Assembly (NCBI GenBank): GCA_031279965.1
Contig: JAITHM010000143.1
Location: forward strand, 1-6,863
Length of the DNA stretch: 6,863 nt
Source of the DNA: Spirochaetaceae bacterium
Lineage (GTDB): Bacteria > Spirochaetota > Spirochaetia > Treponematales > Breznakiellaceae
Reading direction: 5' to 3'
Shown: positions 1 to 5,926 of the stretch, one piece after another
Position numbering within the stretch: the stretch's first letter is position 1
Layout of the letters: every line of letters begins with the position of its first letter
Program-made: the position numbers and the translations under genes
Notes under the pieces: generated by a model
The model's database searches: none
Seen by the model: only the letters and a program-made list of their open reading frames with translations
What the model was told of the DNA's origin: nothing

Positions 1-1158
1 GGATTTCGGGTTGCCAGGTATATGTCCCCCCACATCACCGAATACCGGGAACGGATAACCTGTAACGATGCGTTTTTCGATGAATCAATCTATATCGCCG
101 CAGGCAATGAACTCTACGCATATACATCCGCATTGAGTGCGCCGAACTCTGATGCGTATCGTGCGTTGTGCGCCGTTTCTGAAGATGCCGCCCCTGAACC
201 AACCTTTTTTGAACTGCTTACGCTGTATTATTTTCTCTGTGCGCGCACAGCACAATGCACGGCGCTGGCCGTTGAAACAGGCATGGGCGGACGGCTTGAT
301 CCGACGAACATTGTCCACAGCCGTGCAACAATCCTTACCGGTATTGAGTTTGAACACACAGATATGTTGGGCGATACCATTACGAAAATTGCGAGGGAAA
401 AAGCCGGTATTATAAAAGAAGGCTGCCCAGTGATTGTGGCGGAACAACCCTATAGCGGCGCATACCTTCAATTCACCAAAACCGCTGCAGAAAAACATGC
501 TCCGTGCTATTATTTTCCCGAAACCGCTGTACTATCCCAGCTTAACGTTAACCGTGAAGGCAGTTCCTGGCAGCTTGAATTCACTGCGGATGGGTTTTTC
601 TCGGAGCCGCTTGAATTGCACATTCCCCTGGTTGGTGAAGTTCAGGCGCTTAATACCTCGCTTGCTGTGCTTGCCGTCAAACGGGCATTTCCCGAAATTT
701 CCGCTGCCGTCGTTCAAAATGCCGTACAGCGTGTCCTGCTGCCTGCCCGGTTTGAACGTATCTCGCTAAAACCGCTGGTCGTTGTGGACGGCGCTCATAC
801 CGATATAAGCGTACGGCTGTGCGCGGAGACATGGCAGCGGTTGTACGGCAAAGGCGGTGTGCTGATTTTTGGCTGTGCGCAGGGAAAAGACGCGGCAGCA
901 ATGGCGCATCATCTTGTGTCTCTTTTTTCAAAAATTATTATTACAACGCCGGGAACCTATAAAGTAAGCGAACCGGAAAAAGTCTGCGAAATATTTACAG
1001 AAAGCGCCGCCGGAACGGATACCAGCGTGATTTTTATCAAAGAAACTGCGGCAGGGATACAAACTGCGCTGGACATTGCGCTGGCGGATGGGCTTCCGGT
1101 TTTAGGGCTTGGCTCATTCTATCTTGCTGCCGAAATACGAAGCTATCTCGCCTCTTAA
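1..1158 (+). CDS. folC: Folylpolyglutamate synthase / dihydrofolate synthase, 5' end missing
   Basis: This is an ATP-dependent Mur-ligase-type enzyme that adds glutamate to folates (and possibly to dihydropteroate) in the cytoplasm. The frame is open to the window edge. The residues before the first ATG at 22 (GFRVARY) continue into MSPHITEYRERI, matching the FolC pattern of a Gly-rich lead, SPH and ERI. The gene therefore starts upstream, and the N-terminal P-loop (GTNGKGS type, roughly 40-50 residues) is not visible. Counting from the Met at 22, I see ETGMGGRLDPTNIV (85-98), IEFEHTDMLGDT then AREKAGIIKEG (108-134), LVGEVQALN (203-211), LPARFE (240-245), DGAHTDIS (256-263) and FGCAQGKD (283-290), all in family order. 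One oddity is DGAHT where most FolC have DGAHN. The stop TAA (1156-1158) overlaps the stop of the convergent HD-GYP gene. The family call is very secure; whether it is mono- or bifunctional cannot be told. Confidence 0.95.
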   Translation, partial: GFRVARYMSPHITEYRERITCNDAFFDESIYIAAGNELYAYTSALSAPNSDAYRALCAVSEDAAPEPTFFELLTLYYFLCARTAQCTALAVETGMGGRLDPTNIVHSRATILTGIEFEHTDMLGDTITKIAREKAGIIKEGCPVIVAEQPYSGAYLQFTKTAAEKHAPCYYFPETAVLSQLNVNREGSSWQLEFTADGFFSEPLELHIPLVGEVQALNTSLAVLAVKRAFPEISAAVVQNAVQRVLLPARFERISLKPLVVVDGAHTDISVRLCAETWQRLYGKGGVLIFGCAQGKDAAAMAHHLVSLFSKIIITTPGTYKVSEPEKVCEIFTESAAGTDTSVIFIKETAAGIQTALDIALADGLPVLGLGSFYLAAEIRSYLAS

Positions 1159-2258
1159 TTATCATCTTTATGTGTTTCGTAAATCTCGTTGAATTGATCC
1201 GCGATGGTAACAAAAATATCAATAAGATTAGGATCAAACTGACTGCCCTTACCTTCGAGCATTTTGGACATTGTTACTTCGTGCGTAAAGCCCGGCTTAT
1301 AACTGCGGCGCATACGAAGAGCGTCGTAAACATCTGCTATTGAAACGATACGGGCGGCAAGCGGTATCATTTCGCCTTCAATTTGAAAGGGATAGCCCTT
1401 ACCGTTCCATTTTTCGTGATGAGAGAGGGCAATCGCTTTAGCCATTGGATTGGGATAGCCTTCGAGAAGGAACGCACCGTTTTTCGTGTGTTCCTGCATG
1501 ATCTTCCATTCAAAATCAGAAAGCGGCCCTTCTTTGTTAAGAATGTCGTCTGGAGTGCCAATTTTGCCGACATCGTGCATTGCCGCAAGAAATCCAATGC
1601 TTTCGATAAATTCCGCATCAACAATCTGATATTCAGGCCGGTTAAACAATATTTTGGCAAGCGTTTGTGAATAATATGTAACGCGGGTAACGTGCTGGCC
1701 GGTATCATTATCCTTGAGCTTTGATGCTTCAAGCAGACTTTCAAAAAAACCCCGCAGCAGTTTGCGGTTTTCTTCAGTTACATCATCAAACATGATTGTG
1801 AATTCTGCCGGCGCTTTCATATTCACTCCGGCAGGAAAGATATACACGCGCGTAAAGACCGGCAGCCGCTCGCGTGATTTAATATGAGCAACACCACGCC
1901 ATGAATAGCCGTTTTCACCTTTAAGTACCGCCGACCGGATGTTTTTTACATCATCAATCTGAAAGTATTTTCCAAAAATATCGAAAAAAAAGTTGCTGCC
2001 CAGTTTAAAAAAACCTGAAAAAAATTTAAGGCTGGCCGGATTTGCATAAATAATCATCAAGTCTTTGTTGATAATCAATACAGGGAAGATGCTCATATGA
2101 AAAAGACGGGCAGAAAGCAGCGAGCCCGCTGGAATCCGTCCGTGCCGTTCAGCTGCTCCGGCAGAAACCGCAGGCATAGTCTGGGGGGCCGGCCGCATAT
2201 CATCTGAGGAATGGTCTTCGGACTGCACATACGGTTCAAGTTTCGCCTCATTTTCCAT
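1155..2258 (-). CDS. PAS domain + HD-GYP domain protein, probable cyclic-di-GMP phosphodiesterase
   Basis: A 367-residue protein predicted to hydrolyse the second messenger cyclic di-GMP. Residues 1-50 are polar and look disordered. Residues 58-165 form a PAS-like sensor (FPVLIINKDLMIIYANPAS near the start, FDDVTEENR at the end). A helix (166-184) links it to HD-GYP, residues 185-355. The HD-GYP motifs are complete: DTGQH (185-189), HDVGK (228-232), EHT (256-258), HHEKWNGKGYP (280-290), IADVYDAL (307-314) and KGSQFDP (337-343). All metal ligands and the GYP signature are present, so an active enzyme is expected. No membrane segment or signal peptide is seen, so it is cytoplasmic and would sense an internal cue, unidentified here. 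In-frame TAA and TAG codons lie just upstream of the ATG at 2258, making it the first possible ATG. It has no Shine-Dalgarno site, and a -10-like box sits 6 nt upstream. Confidence 0.93.
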   Translation of the reverse strand: MENEAKLEPYVQSEDHSSDDMRPAPQTMPAVSAGAAERHGRIPAGSLLSARLFHMSIFPVLIINKDLMIIYANPASLKFFSGFFKLGSNFFFDIFGKYFQIDDVKNIRSAVLKGENGYSWRGVAHIKSRERLPVFTRVYIFPAGVNMKAPAEFTIMFDDVTEENRKLLRGFFESLLEASKLKDNDTGQHVTRVTYYSQTLAKILFNRPEYQIVDAEFIESIGFLAAMHDVGKIGTPDDILNKEGPLSDFEWKIMQEHTKNGAFLLEGYPNPMAKAIALSHHEKWNGKGYPFQIEGEMIPLAARIVSIADVYDALRMRRSYKPGFTHEVTMSKMLEGKGSQFDPNLIDIFVTIADQFNEIYETHKDDN

Positions 2259-2264
2259 TGAGGT

Positions 2265-2294
2265 ATTTTAAGTCTATTCATCATTTTTATTCAA
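2265..2294 (-). promoter_or_regulatory. Sigma70-like promoter of the HD-GYP gene, predicted leaderless
   Basis: On the minus strand, TTGAAT (2289-2294) and TAAAAT (2265-2270) are separated by 18 bp; they match the consensus at 4/6 and 5/6 positions. Only 6 nt (ACCTCA) separate the -10 box from the ATG at 2258. A transcript starting the usual 6-8 nt after the -10 box would begin at or next to the start codon. The match is by eye only. Confidence 0.5.
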
Positions 2295-2358
2295 TTATGC
2301 AAACAAAGATCCGCCGCGCTGATGATTCCCCGCTTTCTGTGCTGAGTCAATATTACTA

Positions 2359-2388
2359 TTGCACTGGAGCAGTAAAATTTGATATTCT
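2359..2388 (+). promoter_or_regulatory. Possible promoter of the 113-residue protein gene, leaderless geometry
   Basis: TTGCAC (2359-2364) and TATTCT (2383-2388) are 18 bp apart and match the consensus at 3/6 and 4/6 positions, so this is the weakest promoter listed with two boxes. The -10-like box ends 6 nt before the ATG at 2395. The only purine-rich motif upstream (GGAG near 2366) is too far away to serve as a ribosome site. The region is shared with the divergent HD-GYP gene. Confidence 0.3.
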
Positions 2389-2394
2389 TGGCGT

Positions 2395-2736
2395 ATGACT
2401 GTTAATGAAATTGTCAATCAGGCATTGCTCTCTTTTAACAATAAAGCAATTGATTCAAAAATGCTTAAAAAGTTCCTTTCTGACAGCGGCTTGCATGTGA
2501 GCGAGGAATTGATTAACCAGATTTTTGACTACTACAATCGAAAACTGATTGATTCACACCTCAAACGCGGCGAAAAGGATTATCCTGAAGATTTTAATAA
2601 TTATGCCCAGGTGCAAAAAGATTTAAATGTGTTTATTGAATCTATATCCAGCAAACTTACTATGACAGAGCTTGTCAACCTTAAACAAAAAATCGATACT
2701 CTTGTTGATACGGCAATCGTTTGGAGTAAAAAATAA
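2395..2736 (+). CDS. Uncharacterised small helical protein (113 aa)
   Basis: I do not recognise a family. The product is short, soluble and charged, with no Cys, no signal peptide and no membrane segment. By composition it looks all-helical: about residues 1-14, 19-29, a longer helix 35-57 (EELINQIFDYYNRKLIDSH), 64-84 and 88-111. It could be a small protein-binding or coiled-coil-forming unit, but no function can be assigned. Codon use resembles its neighbours and the frame is clean from ATG to TAA, which supports a real gene. It is divergent from the HD-GYP gene (136-bp gap) and convergent with pta, so it appears monocistronic. No Shine-Dalgarno site precedes the ATG. A later in-frame ATG (codon 23) has no better site, so the first ATG was kept. 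Confidence 0.75.
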   Translation: MTVNEIVNQALLSFNNKAIDSKMLKKFLSDSGLHVSEELINQIFDYYNRKLIDSHLKRGEKDYPEDFNNYAQVQKDLNVFIESISSKLTMTELVNLKQKIDTLVDTAIVWSKK

Positions 2737-2774
2737 TCTGCTGTTAGGGGCAATTGCTGTCCGGCCTTTACAGT

Positions 2775-2835
2775 TGAGCCTGCCCCAAAACATCTGCTTG
2801 CAACAAACGTTTGCCCTTTTTTGGGGACAGGCTCA
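2775..2835. repeat. Long imperfect inverted repeat between convergent genes, REP-like
   Basis: The left arm TGAGCCTGCCCCAAAA (2775-2790) pairs with TTTTGGGGACAGGCTCA (2819-2835): 16 bp with one bulged A at 2827. The 28-nt loop contains a palindrome, CAAACGTTTG (2804-2813), followed by CCTTTTTT. The element fills the gap between the 113-residue protein gene and pta, whose stop is only 6 bp away. It may end transcription from both sides, but neither arm is followed by a clean U-tract. The GGGGACAGGCTC arm resembles REP/short mobile palindromes in other bacteria (from memory, unverified). Confidence 0.6.
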
Positions 2836-2840
2836 GCGGA

Positions 2841-3875
2841 TTATTTTACGCGAGCGAGCGTTACCGCAGAGGTTACCACAATATCATCAACAGAGCACCC
2901 CCGTGATAAGTCGCTGATTGGTTTGGCAAAGCCTTGCAGAAAAGGCCCAAACGCCTCTGCCTTGGCAAGACGCTGCACAAGCTTATAACCGATATTGCCC
3001 GAACCAAGATCAGGGAAAACTAGCGTGTTTACCTTACCCCGCACAGGACTTCCCGGCGCTTTTTTGTCGGTAACGGAAGGAACAAGCGCCGCGTCGGCTT
3101 GAAGTTCGCCGTCAAAGGCAAAATCTACCGCCCGCTGTTTTAACAGGCCTGCCGCATCAGTAACGGCAGTGACACGTTCATGGGCGGCGGAGCCTTTCGT
3201 GGAAAAGGACATAAGGGCAACAACAGGTTTCGCATCAAGGAATTCGCGGCAGGATTGTGCGGCGCTTGTGGCAATGTCGGCAAGCTGCTCGGCAGTAGGT
3301 GCGGGAAGCACGGCACAATCCGAGAAGATCATTGCCCCGTCAACGCCCCATTCTTTATCCTTCATCTGCATAACAAAACAGGAAGATGCGGTTTTTGAAC
3401 CGGGCGCTGTGCCGATAATGCCAAGACCAGCTCGCAAAACATCAGCCGTAGAGCTTTCCGCGCCGGCGACCATCGCATCAGCGTCGCCAAGATAGACCAT
3501 CATTGCGCCCCAGCGCAGAAAATGGGACATGTCTTTTTTCGCTGTTTCCTCCGTCATGGGCTTTTTTACTTCCTGGCCTTTTTTCTTTTTTGCCTCATCT
3601 TTGGCAACGCCCATGTCATAATATGTTTTGACGTATTTATCTTTATCGGGGGCGCTTTCCGGGTCAACAAGGTTGATGCCATCAAGTTTTACCCCTTCCT
3701 TTTTGGCAACTTCTTCAATCGCTGCAAGCTTTCCAACGAGCGTCACACAGGCAGCAAGTTTTTCATCAACAATTTTCCGCGCTGCCTTAACCGTCCGCGG
3801 TTCTGTTCCTTCAGCAAGAACAAGGCGTTTTTGAGCTTTTTTCGCCTTTTCCAGCATAACCTTTTCAAAATCCAT
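2841..3875 (-). CDS. pta: Phosphate acetyltransferase
   Basis: Catalyses acetyl-CoA + phosphate to acetyl phosphate + CoA in the cytoplasm. With acetate kinase (not in this window) it yields ATP and acetate in fermenters. The 344-residue length fits the short, PTA_PTB-domain-only class without the N-terminal regulatory domains of enterobacterial Pta. Conserved stretches include AEGTEPRTVKAA (21-32), DADAMVAGAESSTADVLRAGL (split around 131-151), STKGSAAHERV (225-235), FPDLGSGNIGYKLVQRL (287-303) and DLSRGCSVDDIV (322-333). The last holds the Ser-Arg pair (324-325) and acidic residues that correspond to the catalytic site in characterised Pta. A lysine-rich stretch (KKKKGQEVKK, 96-105) looks like a short insertion relative to the usual Pta. 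The ATG at 3875 is chosen because AAGGAGA lies 5 nt upstream. lgt lies upstream on the same strand, 163 bp away, but pta has its own promoter. Confidence 0.97.
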   Translation of the reverse strand: MDFEKVMLEKAKKAQKRLVLAEGTEPRTVKAARKIVDEKLAACVTLVGKLAAIEEVAKKEGVKLDGINLVDPESAPDKDKYVKTYYDMGVAKDEAKKKKGQEVKKPMTEETAKKDMSHFLRWGAMMVYLGDADAMVAGAESSTADVLRAGLGIIGTAPGSKTASSCFVMQMKDKEWGVDGAMIFSDCAVLPAPTAEQLADIATSAAQSCREFLDAKPVVALMSFSTKGSAAHERVTAVTDAAGLLKQRAVDFAFDGELQADAALVPSVTDKKAPGSPVRGKVNTLVFPDLGSGNIGYKLVQRLAKAEAFGPFLQGFAKPISDLSRGCSVDDIVVTSAVTLARVK

Positions 3876-3880
3876 GATTT

Positions 3881-3887
3881 TCTCCTT
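3881..3887 (-). promoter_or_regulatory. Ribosome binding site of pta
   Basis: AAGGAGA on the minus strand, with 5 nt between it and the ATG at 3875. It fixes the pta start and is one of only two strong Shine-Dalgarno sites in the window. Confidence 0.85.
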
Positions 3888-3906
3888 AAAAATAAAATGA
3901 TGCCTT

Positions 3907-3935
3907 AGTATAAACTGAATGTCTTAGTCGTTCAA
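3907..3935 (-). promoter_or_regulatory. Sigma70-type promoter of pta
   Basis: On the minus strand, TTGAAC (3930-3935), a 17-bp spacer and TATACT (3907-3912); matches to consensus are 4/6 and 5/6. Predicted transcription start is near 3900, giving a leader of about 25 nt that contains the ribosome site. This is the best promoter by eye in the window and suggests that pta is transcribed independently of lgt. Confidence 0.65.
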
Positions 3936-4038
3936 GGATTCTCAAACCATGCAAGCTCCTGGCTGTGGACAGAACTGGAAAGGGAAGGAACTGCGAATAC
4001 CTCTCCATCCAGTGCGGCAGTGCAGGACGGAGAGAACA

Positions 4039-5115
4039 TTAGCGGAGTTTGCGCCGCAGCTTACGCCGGGCGTTTTTGCCGGCTTTTTTTTCCGTCTTGT
4101 CAGGAGGATGATGCACGGCTGTTTGAGAATATTCATAGACGAAACGGCTATTGGGCAGCCGTGCGGCAATGGCCCACCAGATACCCGCAGTAAGCATCAT
4201 GAGGATGCAGAGTATCTGACCAGTTGAAAAACTCAGCGGAGGATGAAGATATGCTATATCTTCGGGGCGGACAATTTTTCCCAGCTGAATACGGTATCCT
4301 AAACCGGCGTCGGGTTCACGGAAATACTCGATAAAAAACCGGCAAAATCCATAGCCCAAAAGATAAAGTCCGCTTGCAAAGCCTTTGAAAGGGCTTTTTT
4401 TGCGAAGCACCCAGATGAGCGCCCAGAGCACTATCCCTTCAAAAAACGCCTCATAGAGCTGTGAAGGATGCCGGGGAAGGTTTATCAGCTCTGCGGGATT
4501 TGATGGCAATGAAATCCCTGTTTTTTCTGCAACCTCGCGCACCCATTCAAGCTGAGGGTTTAAACGATTAGCGGTATCATATTTTGGAATAGGAAATATC
4601 ATTCCCAGCGGGCTTGTTGTAACCCGTCCGTAAAGTTCAGCGTTAATAAAATTGCCAATGCGGCCAAAAGTATAGCCTAGCGGAATTGAAGCTGCATACA
4701 TGTCGGCGATTTCGCGCAAGTCCAGTTTTTTTACTTTTGACCACACAACAATGCCAACAATGCCGCCGATTACGCCGCCATGATAGCTCATCCCTTGAAA
4801 ACCAGTGAATTTCCCATCGCGGAACGGCCAGAAGATAAGCCAGGGCTTCCGCAAATATTCGTTGGTGGCAGGTGGTTCGTAAACCAGTGTGGAAAAGATC
4901 CGTGCCCCAAGAATAAGGGCAAGAATACACCAAAAAAACATTGTTGAAAGATCGTCTTCCGACAGCGGGAAGCGCCGTTCACGCACCTGCCGCCGGTACA
5001 GCAAAAAAGCAATCGAAAACGCGACAATATACATAAGCCCATACCAGCGTATGGGCAAGACTCCCGGAATAATTTCCGGCTTAATAAATGAAGGAAAATC
5101 TACGGCCAATAGCAT
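4039..5115 (-). CDS. lgt: Prolipoprotein diacylglyceryl transferase
   Basis: Inner-membrane enzyme that moves diacylglycerol from phosphatidylglycerol to the lipobox Cys of prolipoproteins, the first step of lipoprotein maturation. Family landmarks appear in order: RWYGLMY (23-29), GARIF (70-74), GMSYHGG (108-114, with the essential His at 112), GRIGNFINAELYGR (151-164, the Lgt signature, with Arg152 and Asn155), RHPSQLYE (215-222), RFFIEYFREPD (259-269) and STGQIL (297-302). About seven membrane segments can be drawn. At 358 residues it is longer than the roughly 290-residue E. coli enzyme because of the loop near 175-213 and a C-terminal tail. The last 20 residues contain 11 Lys/Arg and end in a doubled RKLR. 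The ATG at 5115 aligns with known Lgt N-termini. It has no Shine-Dalgarno site, and a TATACT box lies 7 nt upstream. Confidence 0.97.
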   Translation of the reverse strand: MLLAVDFPSFIKPEIIPGVLPIRWYGLMYIVAFSIAFLLYRRQVRERRFPLSEDDLSTMFFWCILALILGARIFSTLVYEPPATNEYLRKPWLIFWPFRDGKFTGFQGMSYHGGVIGGIVGIVVWSKVKKLDLREIADMYAASIPLGYTFGRIGNFINAELYGRVTTSPLGMIFPIPKYDTANRLNPQLEWVREVAEKTGISLPSNPAELINLPRHPSQLYEAFFEGIVLWALIWVLRKKSPFKGFASGLYLLGYGFCRFFIEYFREPDAGLGYRIQLGKIVRPEDIAYLHPPLSFSTGQILCILMMLTAGIWWAIAARLPNSRFVYEYSQTAVHHPPDKTEKKAGKNARRKLRRKLR

Positions 5116-5122
5116 AGTAATC

Positions 5123-5152
5123 AGTATAGCACAGCAATCATTTTCCCGTCAC
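5123..5152 (-). promoter_or_regulatory. Promoter of lgt, predicted leaderless
   Basis: On the minus strand, GTGACG (5147-5152), an 18-bp spacer and TATACT (5123-5128); matches to consensus are 4/6 and 5/6. The 7 nt between the -10 box and the ATG at 5115 (GATTACT) leave no room for a ribosome site, so transcription should begin at or beside the start codon. It lies back to back with the promoter of the COG4648-type gene. Confidence 0.5.
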
Positions 5153-5177
5153 CACCTTGCCGTGGCAAGCGGAGTGC

Positions 5178-5207
5178 TTTACTTGGAAGGGAAAAATGTG
5201 CTATAAT
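5178..5207 (+). promoter_or_regulatory. Extended -10 promoter of the COG4648-type gene
   Basis: TTTACT (5178-5183), an 18-bp spacer and a perfect TATAAT (5202-5207) preceded by TGC, i.e. an extended -10 (TGnTATAAT). Predicted transcription start is about 5214, next to an ATG at 5215 that opens an 8-codon reading frame. The membrane-protein ATG follows at 5241. A start upstream of this promoter for the membrane protein is therefore unlikely. Confidence 0.55.
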
Positions 5208-5214
5208 GGGAAGA

Positions 5215-5241
5215 ATGGCAATCGCCAAAGGTTGTGCTTGA
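5215..5241 (+). CDS. Possible 8-residue leader peptide ORF (MAIAKGCA)
   Basis: An ATG 7 nt after the perfect TATAAT box begins eight codons. They end in a TGA that overlaps the ATG of the membrane-protein gene by one base (TGATG), the arrangement typical of translational coupling. If the mRNA starts near 5214, a ribosome loading on this leaderless ATG could hand over to the downstream start. The ORF is too short for statistical support. It may instead be an accident, with AAAGG (5227-5231) acting directly as the ribosome site for the ATG at 5241. Confidence 0.25.
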   Translation: MAIAKGCA

Positions 5242-5921
5242 TGATATTCTCCCTTGGTAAATTTCTTAAACTATGTCTTGCCGGAATTGCGATTCTCTAT
5301 CCCATCGTGATTTTTCTTGCTTTTGTTGTTTTTGATGCACAATTAAATCATATTTCGCTTTTTATTGTCATTTTTTCGATACTTTATCTTATTATTAATC
5401 TTACTAATGAAGAAAAGCGAAAATCCCCTTCGGCCTATGTAAGCCCGGTGGTGCTTTTTCTTATTGGGAGCGCCGGATTTTTTCTTAATTCCAGTCTTAT
5501 CCTTAAATTGTATCCTGAACTTGCCGGACGCGCAAAAGATATTATTAAACTTTATCCGCTGTTAGTAAATACAGCATGGCTTTTTGTTTTTGGAACAAGC
5601 TTGTTTTTTCCACCCTCGTTTGTGTTTGAAATCGCGCTTCTTATTGATAAATCTATCAAAGGTTCTGCCGCGGAACAGCCAATGGAGCATTTTAGTCGGC
5701 GCGCAACGATTGTGTGGTGCCTTTTTTTTGCGCTTGATTCGATTGTCGCGTGGTTTACCATTTTTGGGCCGCTGGTTAATACCGGAAATGAGCGGCTTTC
5801 AGATACAATTTGGGGTATTTATAATGGAGCGGTAACCTATTTCGCCATGGGAATCATCCTTGTTGTGCAATTCGTCATGGCGAAAAGGCTTATCAAAAAA
5901 AGCCGCGCAGGTTATTTATAA
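5241..5921 (+). CDS. Integral membrane protein, COG4648-like
   Basis: A 226-residue protein with about six hydrophobic segments (roughly 9-31, 36-52, 66-90, 102-122, 154-177, 189-213). KLYPLLVNTAWLFVFGTSL (101-119), FSRRATIVWCLFFALDSIVAW (split around 151-171) and IYNGAVTYFAMG (193-204) follow the conserved pattern I remember for COG4648 membrane proteins. These are sometimes misnamed 'DNA gyrase subunit B' and are often found in aryl polyene or xanthomonadin-type lipid clusters. No polyketide-type genes are seen here, so the role is open. The frame extends upstream to a TTG at 5157 and an ATG at 5196, but both precede or overlap the promoter; the ATG at 5241 leaves a natural N-terminus (MIFSLGKFLK). 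Weak AAAGG lies 9 nt upstream. It is divergent from lgt, and its end overlaps the convergent nitroreductase-fold gene by 10 bp. Confidence 0.8.
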   Translation: MIFSLGKFLKLCLAGIAILYPIVIFLAFVVFDAQLNHISLFIVIFSILYLIINLTNEEKRKSPSAYVSPVVLFLIGSAGFFLNSSLILKLYPELAGRAKDIIKLYPLLVNTAWLFVFGTSLFFPPSFVFEIALLIDKSIKGSAAEQPMEHFSRRATIVWCLFFALDSIVAWFTIFGPLVNTGNERLSDTIWGIYNGAVTYFAMGIILVVQFVMAKRLIKKSRAGYL

Positions 5922-5926
5922 ATAAC
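5911..5926. repeat. Perfect 16-bp palindrome over two convergent stop codons
   Basis: GTTATTTATAAATAAC is its own reverse complement. It contains the plus-strand TAA (5919-5921) of the COG4648-type gene and the minus-strand TAA (5914-5912) of the nitroreductase-fold gene. It could fold as an AT-rich hairpin at the 3' end of either mRNA, but there is no GC stem or U-tract to call a standard terminator. Confidence 0.8.

Noticed and set aside
85..498. Minus-strand 137-residue frame opposite folC
   Set aside because: It is antisense to well-conserved folC sequence and resembles no protein family.
1367..1744. Second minus-strand frame inside the HD-GYP gene
   Set aside because: It lies inside the confirmed HD-GYP domain in another frame and shows no family motifs.
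3522..3908. Long plus-strand open frame opposite pta
   Set aside because: It is antisense to a certain pta gene, with low-complexity Phe-rich content that mirrors the Lys-rich pta codons, and has no ribosome site.
4001..4034. CTCTCC/GGAGAG stem downstream of lgt as a terminator
   Set aside because: The stem is 6 bp with a 22-nt loop and no U-tract follows. The lgt-pta gap (3876-4038) therefore shows no convincing terminator, and read-through into pta is possible.
5157..5240. N-terminal extension of the COG4648-type protein (TTG at 5157 or ATG at 5196)
   Set aside because: The extension is polar, does not fit the family N-terminus and spans a near-ideal promoter. GGAAGGG before the ATG at 5196 is a fair ribosome site, so a longer form is not fully excluded.
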